A DNA stretch of 64,000 bases from Coriobacteriia bacterium (GTDB lineage: Bacteria > Actinomycetota > Coriobacteriia > Anaerosomatales > PHET01), in contig JAXMKZ010000051.1 of assembly GCA_034370385.1 (NCBI GenBank), positions 124,001-188,000 on the forward strand, given 5' to 3'. Of this stretch, positions 45,362 to 54,081 are shown piece after piece. The notes beneath the pieces are model-generated. The model searched no databases, had not been told where the DNA came from, and worked only from the letters and a program-made list of their open reading frames with translations. The translations under genes and the position numbers were made by a program. How positions within the stretch are numbered: the stretch's first letter is position 1; each line of letters begins with the position of its first letter.

Positions 45362-45539
45362 GGTTCGGCCTCCTCTATCTCGGTCACTTCGGAAGGGCTA
45401 TCGATATTCCTCGACCCAGTGTGCGCCGGCACGGAGGAGACGCGGTGGGGCCGATGTGTGGAACACATGGAGTCATGAGGCCGCAAGCGCGGTATGCTAC
45501 TCATGAACGACTGTGAAGTGAGGCTGGCCGGAGGACGCC

Positions 45540-46370
45540 ATGACCCCCGAGGATGAAGTCGCGATCGATGAGCACGAAGACGAGGCCTCTCGTCGACGGA
45601 GAGGTTGGCTACCGGCACTGGTGCTGGCGGTCGTGCTCGCGATCATCGTCTGGTTGATCTGGAACTACTCGGAGTTCGGACGGGCGCCCGATCAAGTCGA
45701 CGTGGGCGATGCGAAGAGCGCCTCGGTGCGTGTGCCCGACGTTGTCGGAATGGCGCGGCGCGAGGCCATCGATGAACTAGAGGCCGCGGGGCTTGTGGCC
45801 GAGACCGAGGTCTCCTACGACACCGTTGCAGAGCCGGGAACGATCGTCGCGCAGGAGCCCGGTGCCGCGACGAGAGTCGATCCGGGCTCGATCGTGTTCA
45901 TCGACGTGGCGGTGGGCGTGCTCACGGGAGCCCAAGCCGATGAACTCGAGCGCGAAGAGAATGTGAGTCGCATCCCCGATGTGGTCGGGATGTCCCGTTC
46001 GCAGGCGACGTCGGCGCTGAGGCTGAACGGATACGGCATCGCCGTATCCGAGCTCTACACCGAGCAGCAGCCCGAGGGACTCGTCTTCGATCAGACCCCG
46101 GCGGCCGACAGCGCGGCGGACCCCGGAACCACGGTCGGAGTACTGCTCTCGCTCGGAAGGGCGCCCGGCGCGGACGCAATCGCGCCCGGTGTGTTGGGCT
46201 TGCGAACGGCGGATGCGGAGGCACGCATCCGGGCCGCAGGTCTCGAGCCGCGCGTGATGGTGCAGCCGAAGGCCTCGAGCATCGGTCGCGTCTATCAGCA
46301 GCGACCTGATGCAGACACCGCGGTCCAGAGCGGATCGCTCATGTTCATCCTCGTCGGCTCGCGCCCCTGA
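45540..46370 (+). CDS. Membrane-anchored PASTA-repeat protein without kinase domain
   Basis: Protein of 276 residues. A short acidic/basic cytoplasmic start is followed by one membrane helix (about 24-44) and three extracellular PASTA-like repeats beginning near VRVPDVVGMARREAIDELEAAGL (65), SRIPDVVGMSRSQATSALR (142) and APGVLGLRTADAEARIRAAGL (218). PASTA repeats bind muropeptides or lipid II. They normally belong to PknB-type kinases or penicillin-binding proteins; here no catalytic domain is present and no kinase gene is adjacent. GGAGG precedes the ATG; TATGCT at 45493-45498 may be its -10. Confidence 0.85.
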   Translation: MTPEDEVAIDEHEDEASRRRRGWLPALVLAVVLAIIVWLIWNYSEFGRAPDQVDVGDAKSASVRVPDVVGMARREAIDELEAAGLVAETEVSYDTVAEPGTIVAQEPGAATRVDPGSIVFIDVAVGVLTGAQADELEREENVSRIPDVVGMSRSQATSALRLNGYGIAVSELYTEQQPEGLVFDQTPAADSAADPGTTVGVLLSLGRAPGADAIAPGVLGLRTADAEARIRAAGLEPRVMVQPKASSIGRVYQQRPDADTAVQSGSLMFILVGSRP

Positions 46371-46381
46371 CGTTCACGTTT

Positions 46382-47371
46382 TCACGTCTCGATCGTAGGG
46401 GCGATGTCGGCGGGGGTGACCAGCGGAGTCGCCGGGTCGCCCGTCGCCTCAGCTCGACGCGGCGGAAGCGTGGGGGCTGCGGTCGTCAGCGCCACCCCGG
46501 CAACGATCACCGTCATGCCGACAACGATGGATGCGTTCACCGGCTCTGCCGGCACGAGGCCCGCGCGCCCGGCGGCCCATCCTGCGAACACCGCGATCAC
46601 CGGGTTCACGTAGGCGTAGGTCATCACCTTGCTGGCGGGTAGGTGTTTGAGCGCGTAGATGAACGCAGTGAAGGCGATACAGCTCCCGAACACCGTGAGA
46701 TAGACGATCGCGCCAAGACCCTTGGGGGTCACAGTGAAATCGTTCCACTCTCCCAGAAGCGTCCCGATGACAAGCGTGATGGCGCCGGCGAGCAGCATCT
46801 GCCATGCGGTCACCACCATTCCGTCCGACTTGACCGGGTGCCGCTTGCTGTAGATGGAGCCAGCCGCCCACAACCAGGTGGCGAGGATCTGAAGCGCGAT
46901 GCCAAGCGACACCACCGCCCCCGTGGCGATATCGGGTACGCGTGGCCAGATGAGGATGGCCAGACCCGCGAAGCCCACAACCAGCCCGACCCATCCGAGG
47001 GGCCCCGGTCGACTCATATCAGGGAAGACAGACTCCGCCAGCGCGATCCACAGTGGGAGTAGTGCGACGATCAGCGCGGAGAGTCCGGATGGCATGTACT
47101 GCTCGGCCAGGAACGTCACGTACTGGCCACCGATGAGGAGCAGCACGCCCACGACGGCGATCGTGCGCGCCTCGATGCGCGGCGGTGAGAGCCTGACTCC
47201 GCGCCACTTCGCCACAACGAAAAGAATCGCAGCAGCCGGAAGCAGGCGCAGACTCAAGAACAGCGCGGGTGGAAGCCCGGCGTCGAGCCCGACCTTGATG
47301 CCGAGGTACGTGGTACCCCACACGATGTAGAGCGTCAGCATCGCCAGAATCGATGTGGTTCGTTGGCTCAC
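46382..47371 (-). CDS. EamA/DMT family transporter (YedA/RhaT-like)
   Basis: Membrane protein of 329 residues with ten hydrophobic segments in two EamA repeats (about 8-140 and 155-295). The first helix has the family motif YIVWGTTYLGIKVGLD, and the second repeat ends VNPVIAVFAGWAAGR. Family members export amino acids or other metabolites. Start GTG at 47371 with CGGAG upstream. It converges with the PASTA gene and diverges from the NUDIX gene. Confidence 0.86.
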   Translation of the reverse strand: MSQRTTSILAMLTLYIVWGTTYLGIKVGLDAGLPPALFLSLRLLPAAAILFVVAKWRGVRLSPPRIEARTIAVVGVLLLIGGQYVTFLAEQYMPSGLSALIVALLPLWIALAESVFPDMSRPGPLGWVGLVVGFAGLAILIWPRVPDIATGAVVSLGIALQILATWLWAAGSIYSKRHPVKSDGMVVTAWQMLLAGAITLVIGTLLGEWNDFTVTPKGLGAIVYLTVFGSCIAFTAFIYALKHLPASKVMTYAYVNPVIAVFAGWAAGRAGLVPAEPVNASIVVGMTVIVAGVALTTAAPTLPPRRAEATGDPATPLVTPADIAPTIET

Positions 47372-47439
47372 GGGGCTCCGGAGTTCGATGGGCTCAGGCG
47401 GTCATCGTAGCTCACGGGCACGAAATGCTGTGCATTCGC

Positions 47440-47445
47440 TACACT
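47440..47445 (+). promoter_or_regulatory. -10 element of a probably leaderless NUDIX transcript
   Basis: TACACT ends 6 nt before the ATG at 47452 with no Shine-Dalgarno between. The same hexamer sits at the same place before pcrA. Confidence 0.45.
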
Positions 47446-47451
47446 GACCCC

Positions 47452-47895
47452 ATGCAGTACTCCTACGAATATCCGCGTCCGGCCTTCTGTTGTGACACGG
47501 TGGTGTTCTCCGGACCCGCCGAGGCACGCAAGGTCCTGCTCGTCCTGCGAGGCGCTGAGCCGTTCATGAACTGCTGGGCGCTGCCGGGCGGTTTCATCGA
47601 TGAAGACGAACGACCGGTGGCGGCCGCGCGTCGTGAGCTGGCCGAGGAGACCGGCGTTATCTGGGAAGGCCCCATGGTGCCGCTCGGCGCGTTCGGCGAC
47701 CCGGGTCGCGACCCCCGTGGCTGGACCGTGTCCGCGGCCTTCCTCGCCGACCTCCTTCTCGAGGAGCCCTTCGTGGTACCGGGTGACGACGCCGCGGAGG
47801 CACGCTGGTTCTTCGTCGACGAACTGCCGGACTCTCTCGCCTTCGATCACGACGAGATCATCGCCGCCGCCCTGTGGCGAATGCACTGCCTGTAG
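47452..47895 (+). CDS. NUDIX hydrolase
   Basis: Hydrolase of 147 residues. The full Nudix box is present: G-x5-E-x7-REL-x-EE-x-GV in GFIDEDERPVAAARRELAEETGV-type arrangement at about 42-64, preceded by NCWALPG. The box binds Mg2+ and cuts a nucleoside-diphosphate-linked substrate. The N-terminal YEYPRPAFCCDTVVF resembles the ADP-ribose pyrophosphatase group, but the substrate is not fixed. The ATG at 47452 is preferred because it follows a -10-like hexamer by 6 nt. Confidence 0.88.
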   Translation: MQYSYEYPRPAFCCDTVVFSGPAEARKVLLVLRGAEPFMNCWALPGGFIDEDERPVAAARRELAEETGVIWEGPMVPLGAFGDPGRDPRGWTVSAAFLADLLLEEPFVVPGDDAAEARWFFVDELPDSLAFDHDEIIAAALWRMHCL

Positions 47896-47997
47896 CGCAC
47901 CGGGGCGTTAGACCGCCGGTGGTGTCGACGGGCCGGAGTCGCGAAGTGCTCACACGTGACGACATGCGGCAATCCACTTTGAGGAGAGATCGGGTAT

Positions 47998-49168
47998 GGC
48001 CAAGACGTGGGAAGAGATCAACGCGCGCATAGCGGCGGGCAACGCCGTGGTGCTCACCGCCGAGGAGTTCGCTGAGCTTGCGGCCGACGAGGGCCTGAAG
48101 AAGGCGGCGGAGCGAGTCGACGTCGTCACCACGGGTACCTTCGGGCCCATGTGCTCAAGCGGCGTGTTCTTGAACTTCGGCCACTCCGACCCTCCCATCA
48201 AGATGGGCGAGATCACCTTGAACGACGTGCCCGCGAGCGGGGGGCTCGCCGCTGTGGATACGTACCTCGGCATCACGGAACCATCGCTGTCGCGCGGCGT
48301 CGAGTACGGCGGAGCGCATGTCGTCGAGGACCTCATCCGCGGTCACGCGGTGCGGCTCAAGGCAAGGGGGCCCGGCACAGACTGCTACCCGCGCACGGAG
48401 ATCGACACGTGGATCACGCTGGATGATTTGAATCAGGCCTACTTCTTCAACCCGCGCAACGCGTATCAGAACTACGCGGTGGCGGTGAACTCGAGCGACC
48501 GGACGCTCTACACCTATCTCGGCCCCCTGCACCCTCACCTCGGCAACGCCACCTACTGCTCTGCGGGCGCACTCTCGCCGCTACTCAATGACCCGACCTA
48601 TCGCACGATCGGAGTGGGGACTCGGTGCTTCGTGGCCGGCGCTCCCGGCTATGTGGCCTGGGAGGGCACCCAGCACAATCCCAACCAGGAACGTGACGAG
48701 CATGGTGTCCCCGTCAAACCCGCAGGCACGCTGGCCGTCATCGCCGACTTGAAGCAGGCTCAGCAGGAGTTCTTCTCCGCTGCCACCATGGCCGGCTACG
48801 GGGTGTCGAGCTTCGTTGGTATCGGCGTGCCCATTCCCGTGCTCGACGAACAGATCGCCGAGACGCTCGCGCTCACCGATGCGAATATCGAGGCAACGGT
48901 GTTCGACTATGGCGTTCAGCGCAGAGCGCGACCGGCGCTTGCGCGGGTGTCGTACGCCCAGCTTCGCAGTGGATCGATCGAGATCGATGGCAAGCAGGTC
49001 CCCACCGGCCCGATCTCATCGCTGGCGGTGGCCCGTCGAATCGCCACGACATTGAAGTCCTGGGTTGCGGAGAGAGGCTTCGCGCTGACCCAGCCTCTTG
49101 AGCCGTTGCCGCAGATGGGCACGCAGGGCGTCAAGCCGCTCGAGGTGCGTTCCGAGGAGGCGATCTGA
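47998..49168 (+). CDS. Homocysteine biosynthesis protein (DUF39), aspartate-semialdehyde sulfurtransferase type
   Basis: Protein of about 390 residues of the DUF39/MA1821 family; the ATG begins at or within two bases of 47996 with GAGGAGAG upstream. Landmarks are TTGTFGPMCSSGVFLNFGHSDPPIKMG, the conserved cysteine stretch GPGTDCYPRTEIDT and FVGIGVPIPVLDE. In methanogens and some anaerobic bacteria the family, with a NIL-ferredoxin partner, inserts sulfide into aspartate semialdehyde to give homocysteine directly, bypassing O-acyl-homoserine. The partner gene follows after 1 nt. Together with MetH downstream, this gives a short route to methionine. Reaction inferred from family and context. 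Confidence 0.85.
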
Positions 49169-49169
49169 C

Positions 49170-49571
49170 ATGGCGAAGAAGCGGCTCGACCTCACGTTTC
49201 CGCCCCGGCAGTCGCTCAAGCCGGTCGTCTACCACCTGGTCAAGGACTTCGACATCGTCCCCAACATCATGCGCGCGCAGATCCAGCCCGAGCAGGAAGG
49301 CCGCATGCTCCTGGAGGTGACTGGCGGCAAAGAGGCGTTGGCGGACGGCATCGCGTTCCTGGAGTCGCAGGGGTTGACGGTGCGGGAGGCTGCAAGCGAC
49401 ATCTGTCTCGATGAGGAGAGGTGCGTGACGTGCGGTCTGTGCACGGCCGTGTGTCGCCCCAAAGCGCTCACGCTTTCTGGTGAAGAACTCGTCTTTGACA
49501 AGGACAAGTGCGTCTACTGCGAGGCGTGCGTGATCGCGTGCCCTCGCCGGGCGATCGCACTGAGGTTCTAG
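49170..49571 (+). CDS. NIL-domain 4Fe-4S ferredoxin (MA1822-like)
   Basis: Protein of 133 residues. An N-terminal NIL domain (about 5-75), a small ligand-binding fold, is joined to a dicluster ferredoxin with CVTCGLCTAVCRPKAL and CVYCEACVIACPRRAI, each able to hold a 4Fe-4S cluster. Its ATG lies 1 nt past the DUF39 stop. This pairing matches the MA1821-MA1822 module, where the ferredoxin supplies electrons, probably to regenerate the sulfur-carrying cysteine of the sulfurtransferase. Confidence 0.9.
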   Translation: MAKKRLDLTFPPRQSLKPVVYHLVKDFDIVPNIMRAQIQPEQEGRMLLEVTGGKEALADGIAFLESQGLTVREAASDICLDEERCVTCGLCTAVCRPKALTLSGEELVFDKDKCVYCEACVIACPRRAIALRF

Positions 49572-49581
49572 GAGCCGCCGC

Positions 49582-49947
49582 ATGAACTACGGCTATGGGC
49601 AGATGTGGACACTCACGTTCGTTCCTGTCGGCTTCGTGATTGTGATCGCGTCGAGCATGGCGTACTGCCTCGTCTACGCGGTAGGTGCGTCACGAGGTGC
49701 TGTGGCGGCGCAGGTCTATCTGAGGTTCTGCGATCGGGCCCTTGCGGTGGCATCGGCGTGCACCATCGTGTATGCGGTTGCAAGCGGTCAGGCGACGACG
49801 TTCCTTGCATGGTACGGTGTCGGGCCGCTCGTGGAGATGGCGGTACTGGGCATCATGTGCGTGGGGTCACTGTGGTTCATGGCGTCCGTGTATGTGAGAG
49901 GCAAGGTTTGTGATGAGGCGATGAGGAAGGCGACGAGCGATGCCTGA
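49582..49947 (+). CDS. Unknown three-helix membrane protein in the methionine operon
   Basis: Integral membrane protein of 121 residues with three to four hydrophobic segments (about 9-34, 50-68 and 80-106) and a short charged C-terminus (CDEAMRKATSDA). Cysteines occur at about 29, 49, 59, 92 and 109. I recognise no family. It starts 10 nt after the NIL-ferredoxin gene and overlaps metH by 8 nt, so it is tightly coupled inside the homocysteine-to-methionine operon. A role in sulfide uptake, electron delivery to the ferredoxin or in membrane tethering is possible, but unproven. Confidence 0.75.
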   Translation: MNYGYGQMWTLTFVPVGFVIVIASSMAYCLVYAVGASRGAVAAQVYLRFCDRALAVASACTIVYAVASGQATTFLAWYGVGPLVEMAVLGIMCVGSLWFMASVYVRGKVCDEAMRKATSDA

Positions 49948-52387
49948 CATCATGAGACGACTCGGCCGTGAGATGCTCGTGCTCGATGGAGCCATGGGCA
50001 CGATGCTGCAACGTGCGGGTATCTCACCAGGCACGGCCCCTGAGCTCATCAATGTGACCGCGCCCGAGATCGTGGCGCAGGTGCTCGACTACTACAACCT
50101 TGCGGGCTCTGACTGCACGATCACCAACTCGTTCGGTGGTTCGGCCCCCAAGCTTGCCGAGTACGGGCTCGAGGATCGCGTGGAGGAGCTCAACCGCGCT
50201 GCCGTCAGAATCGCGCGAAGCCACGGGGCGCCGCACATTCTCGCCGACATGGGGCCGAGCGGACTTGTGATGGAACCGCTGGGCTCCGCGACGTTCGAGG
50301 AGGTCTTCGCGGCGTTCGCCGAGCAGGCTCGCGCGCTCGCCGCAGAGAATCCGGATGCGATCTTCCTTGAGACGTTCACCGACATCGCTGAGGCACGCTG
50401 CGCGGTGCTTGCCGCGCGCAGCGTCACCGATCTGCCCGTGATCGCGAGCGTCACGTTGGGGATGCAGGGAAGGATGGATCTCTCGGGCACCGAGCCGGAG
50501 ACCGCTGCGATCATCCTTGAAGCGGCGGGCGCGAGCGCGGTCGGACTCAACTGCGGGCTCGGGCCCGAGCAGATGCTGCCGCTGGCGGCACGGATGGTGA
50601 GGGCCACGACAGTGCCGGTGGTGGTCCAGCCGAACGCAGGCTTGCCCACACTCAGCGAGGATGGATCGACCGTCTTTCCCGGCACGCCCGACGAGATGGG
50701 CGCCTTCGCTGAAGCGGCACGCGAGGTCGGGGTCGCGGCGATCGGATCGTGCTGTGGCTCCTCGCCATCGTTTACCGGTGCGATAGCTGATGCCATCTCC
50801 GATAGGGACTGCGTTGTCATCGACGACCGGGGATTCGGCGGGGCGACGGTGTTGGCCGGTCCCCGGCGGGTGGTGGCACTTGGCGCGGGTCACCCGCTTC
50901 GGGTGATCGGAGAGCGCATCAACCCGACCGGCAAGCCGGCGCTCAGGGACTCGCTGCTGGAAGGTTCGATGAGTGCGGTTCGCGCGTATGCAGCGGCGCA
51001 GGAACACGCGGGTGCCGACCTGCTGGACGTGAACGTCGGCGCGGCGGGTGTCGACGCGGCAGCGGTGCTGCCCGCGGCGGTGCTTGCACTGGCGGGCGGC
51101 TGTGACCTGCCGTTGGTGATCGATACCACAGACCCCCTCGCGCTGGAGGCCGCGCTGCGGATCTATCCCGGAAAGGCGCTCGTGAACAGCGTCAACGGCG
51201 ACCCGGACTCGCTCGATGCGGTGTTGCCGCTGGTCGTGAAGTACGGTGCGGCCGTCGTGGTACTCGCCCTCGATGACACCGGAATCCCCGCCGATGCCGA
51301 GGGGCGCGTCGCGGTGGCGCGACGTATCAGGAGTGCGGCGTCGCGGCTTGGCATCGTGGACTCGAACCTCGTGGTGGACTCCCTGGTCATGACCGCTGCC
51401 ACCGACGCGGACGCTCCGGCCGTGACGATCGCGGCCACGCGCGCGGCCAAGACCGATGGGCTCTCGACGGTGCTCGGGGTGAGCAACGTGAGCCATGGCC
51501 TGCCCGATCGGCCGCTGCTGAACGCCGCGTTTCTGACAGCCACCGCGGCCGTCGGGCTCGACGCGGCCATCGTGAACCCGAACGACCACGTGGTCATGGA
51601 GGCCATTCGCCTGATCAACCAGGCCCGAGCGGCGGGCGTGGACGTGGACGCACACGGCGATGGTTGGCCGGCGTGGGAGGCGGCGTACGCCACCGCGATG
51701 GCGCGTGCTCTGTCAGGAGTCTCCGAGGAGACCGACAGCGATGGTGCCGACGAGGTCGTCGATCCCGCGTGGGCGCTCGAGGCCGCCGTGCTCCGCGGTG
51801 ACGCGGAGGCGACTCCCGGGCTGGCCGATGCGGTCATCGACGCCGGCACCGCCCCCGAGGATGTCATCGGCACCGTGCTGACGCCGACGATCCAGCGCCT
51901 GGGCGACGCCTACGGGCGCGGCGAGGTCTTCTTGCCACAGATGATGGTGGCCGCTGACGCCATGAAGGCTGCCGTGGCACGCGTCAAGGAGCGGCTGCCT
52001 GAGGGATCGGCGGACCTGTGCCCGGGACGAGTCGTCTTCGCCACGGTCAAGGGTGATATCCACTCGATCGGCAAGGACATCTGCGTCTCACTTCTCGAGA
52101 GCCAGGGCTTCGAGGTGCATGACCTGGGCGTTGATGCGGCGTCTGAGGCTGTGCTCGAAGCGGCCGTCGGGGCCGATGCCGTGTGTCTATCGGCGCTGAT
52201 GACCACTACGCTTCCCGCCATGCAGGCCACGGTCGTTGCGGTTCGCGCCGCGCAGCCCGATACCGCGATCTTCGTCGGCGGAGCCGTCGTCACGCCCGAG
52301 TGGGCGCAGCAGGTGGGCGCGGGGTATGCTCCCGATGCGCCCGGTTGCGTCCGGGCCGTGCGACAAGCTATCGAACGGAAGGCCTGA
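49940..52387 (+). CDS. metH: Cobalamin-dependent methionine synthase without reactivation domain
   Basis: Enzyme of 815 residues that passes a methyl group from methyl-tetrahydrofolate via cobalamin to homocysteine. The homocysteine domain (about 1-290) has zinc cysteines in GLNCGLGPEQM and SCCGSS; the pterin domain (about 310-570) starts IGERINPTGKPAL; a helical cap (about 600-690) precedes the B12 domain (about 695-815) with DIHSIGKDI (the histidine binds cobalt), SALMTTTLPAM and GGAVVTPEWAQQVGA. The C-terminal AdoMet-dependent reactivation domain of E. coli MetH is missing, as in several anaerobes, so another protein must reactivate oxidised cobalamin. It overlaps the gene upstream by 8 nt. 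Confidence 0.94.
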   Translation: MPDIMRRLGREMLVLDGAMGTMLQRAGISPGTAPELINVTAPEIVAQVLDYYNLAGSDCTITNSFGGSAPKLAEYGLEDRVEELNRAAVRIARSHGAPHILADMGPSGLVMEPLGSATFEEVFAAFAEQARALAAENPDAIFLETFTDIAEARCAVLAARSVTDLPVIASVTLGMQGRMDLSGTEPETAAIILEAAGASAVGLNCGLGPEQMLPLAARMVRATTVPVVVQPNAGLPTLSEDGSTVFPGTPDEMGAFAEAAREVGVAAIGSCCGSSPSFTGAIADAISDRDCVVIDDRGFGGATVLAGPRRVVALGAGHPLRVIGERINPTGKPALRDSLLEGSMSAVRAYAAAQEHAGADLLDVNVGAAGVDAAAVLPAAVLALAGGCDLPLVIDTTDPLALEAALRIYPGKALVNSVNGDPDSLDAVLPLVVKYGAAVVVLALDDTGIPADAEGRVAVARRIRSAASRLGIVDSNLVVDSLVMTAATDADAPAVTIAATRAAKTDGLSTVLGVSNVSHGLPDRPLLNAAFLTATAAVGLDAAIVNPNDHVVMEAIRLINQARAAGVDVDAHGDGWPAWEAAYATAMARALSGVSEETDSDGADEVVDPAWALEAAVLRGDAEATPGLADAVIDAGTAPEDVIGTVLTPTIQRLGDAYGRGEVFLPQMMVAADAMKAAVARVKERLPEGSADLCPGRVVFATVKGDIHSIGKDICVSLLESQGFEVHDLGVDAASEAVLEAAVGADAVCLSALMTTTLPAMQATVVAVRAAQPDTAIFVGGAVVTPEWAQQVGAGYAPDAPGCVRAVRQAIERKA

Positions 52388-52390
52388 GCG

Positions 52391-53068
52391 ATGATCATCA
52401 CGAAGCCGCGCGACTGGTCGCGTATCTTCGCCAATCTTCAGAGTGTCGGCGCCAAGAGCGTCTTCCTGATGGGCTGTGGGCAGTGTGCCACGGTCGCGAA
52501 GACCGGAGGCGAGCCCGAGCTCGAGGCCGCCGCCGAACTGCTGAAGGCCGAGGGCTACGAGGTCACCGGCTGGGCGGTGGGAGAGGTGGCATGCCATCTC
52601 GGCGGGACGAAACTCGAGACACGCAAACGCGTAGGCGATATCGATGCCGCAGATGCGGTGGTCGTTCTGTCGTGCGGTGCGGGCGTGCAGACGGTGGCCG
52701 AGAGCGTCTCCAAGCCGGTCTTTCCCGGGCTTGAGAGCGTGTTTCTCGGCAACGTCATCCGCGCCGGCGTGTTCGAGGAGCGCTGTCAGACGTGTGGAGA
52801 TTGCGTCCTCGATCTCACTGCGGGCATCTGTCCGGTCACGACCTGTCCGAAGGGTCTGCTCAACGGGCCGTGCGGCGGCATGTGGGACGGGATGTGCGAG
52901 GTTCTGACGGACCGAGAGTGCGCGCACGTACGCATCCGCCGGCGCCTTGCCGAGCAGGGTCGCGTGGCGGTGAAGGTCGTTGCCCCCAAGGACCACTCGG
53001 CGAAGCTGAAGCCGGGCGCGCTCAACCTGAGGGACCGCAAGACGCCGAGTGCCGGGAGCGGTTCGTGA
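52391..53068 (+). CDS. metV: MetV-type methylenetetrahydrofolate reductase partner
   Basis: Protein of 225 residues of the MTHFR C-terminal (PF12225-like) family. It has a zinc/Fe-S-type cysteine array, CQTCGDCVLDLTAGICPVTTCPKGLLNGPCGG (written here as the motif region about 136-168), and earlier cysteines in LMGCGQCATV and GEVACHLGG. In acetogens MetV joins MetF to form a two-protein reductase that may use ferredoxin or NADH. The gene starts 3 nt after metH and its stop overlaps metF (GTGA), so MetF and MetV should be made in equal amounts. Confidence 0.9.
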   Translation: MIITKPRDWSRIFANLQSVGAKSVFLMGCGQCATVAKTGGEPELEAAAELLKAEGYEVTGWAVGEVACHLGGTKLETRKRVGDIDAADAVVVLSCGAGVQTVAESVSKPVFPGLESVFLGNVIRAGVFEERCQTCGDCVLDLTAGICPVTTCPKGLLNGPCGGMWDGMCEVLTDRECAHVRIRRRLAEQGRVAVKVVAPKDHSAKLKPGALNLRDRKTPSAGSGS

Positions 53069-53937
53069 GCAAGCTTCGAGACGCGCTCGAGCGTGGTGAC
53101 TTCGTGGTCACGGGTGAGGTCGCACCGCCGCATGGCACCGACATGTCGGCGATGCTTGCCAGTGTCGACCGGTTGGCACCGTACTGCCACGCGATCAACG
53201 TGACCGACAACCAGGGGGCGACCCTTCACCTGAGCTCGCTCGCGGCGTCGCGCGCGGTGCTTGATGCCGGTAGCGAGCCCATCTTTCAGCAGACCTGTCG
53301 TGACAGAAATCGGCTCGCCCTGCAAAGCGACCTGCTTGCGGCATGGACCCTCGGACTTGAGAACGTCCTCATCGTGACGGGCGACGATCCACGCGGTGGC
53401 GACCACCCGCGCGCCAAGGGCGTGTTCGATCTCGACTCGACCCAACTGCTTGAGGTGGCGCGCGGGATGAACGGTGGCGTCAACATGAACGGTGCCGCAC
53501 TCGATGGAGGCTGCAACTTCCTCCTGGGCGCAGCGGCGTTCCCTGAGGCGGAGCCCGCGGACATCCAACTTGAGCGGGCGCTGCAGAAGGTCGAAGCGGG
53601 CGCGCAGTTCTTCCAGACGCAGGCCGTGATGGACGTCGACGTGTTCGCCGAGCGAGCGGCTGTTCTGCGCGAGGCGGGGGCGAAGGTTATCGCCGGCGTG
53701 CTTCTGCTCAAGAGCGCGCGCGTGATCAAGTTCATCAACGAGCGGCTGGCGGGACTCATGGTTCCGGAGCACCTTGCCAAGCGTATCGGTGAGTCGATGA
53801 GTCCGCTGGACGAGGCCGTGGAGCTCGCCATCGAGCAGGTGGCGGCGCTGCGCGACGTGGCTGACGGGGTTCACATCATGCCCCTGGGCGCCGACGACGC
53901 GCTCGTGCGTATAGTCGAGGGATCAGGTCTGGGATAG
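53065..53937 (+). CDS. metF: Methylenetetrahydrofolate reductase
   Basis: FAD-dependent barrel enzyme of 290 residues that reduces methylene- to methyl-tetrahydrofolate. It shows the catalytic glutamate near the start (VVTGEVAPPHGTD), INVTDNQGATLHLSS, VLIVTGDDPRGGDHPRAKG and QFFQTQAVMDVD. The GTG start at 53065 overlaps the metV stop. Its product is the methyl donor of MetH encoded just upstream; with MetV it could also serve the methyl branch of a Wood-Ljungdahl pathway, though no other genes of that pathway are in the window. Last gene of the operon. Confidence 0.93.
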   Translation: MSKLRDALERGDFVVTGEVAPPHGTDMSAMLASVDRLAPYCHAINVTDNQGATLHLSSLAASRAVLDAGSEPIFQQTCRDRNRLALQSDLLAAWTLGLENVLIVTGDDPRGGDHPRAKGVFDLDSTQLLEVARGMNGGVNMNGAALDGGCNFLLGAAAFPEAEPADIQLERALQKVEAGAQFFQTQAVMDVDVFAERAAVLREAGAKVIAGVLLLKSARVIKFINERLAGLMVPEHLAKRIGESMSPLDEAVELAIEQVAALRDVADGVHIMPLGADDALVRIVEGSGLG

Positions 53938-54031
53938 GGCGATGCTGCTGAGCGGCCCTGCCGTCAGCTGCACCGACGATCACGTGCCTGAAGATGCTGG
54001 CGCGGCGCGCCGAATCTGACTCACCGCATGC

Positions 54032-54037
54032 TAGAAT
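54032..54037 (+). promoter_or_regulatory. Candidate -10 of lpdA
   Basis: TAGAAT, 44 nt before the lpdA ATG; the leader contains a good AAGGAG 8 nt before the start. No clear -35. It marks lpdA as a new transcription unit after metF. Confidence 0.4.
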
Positions 54038-54081
54038 CTGCGGACGCTTATCCACGCTGAGCACGATTTCAAGGAGTCATC

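Noticed and set aside
47896-47995. SAM or cobalamin riboswitch before the homocysteine operon
   Set aside because: The 100-nt gap is too short for a cobalamin riboswitch, and no B12-box or SAM-I core was seen.
50024-51655. Open frame of 543 codons antisense to metH
   Set aside because: Arg/His-rich translation with no domain; metH is certain on the plus strand.
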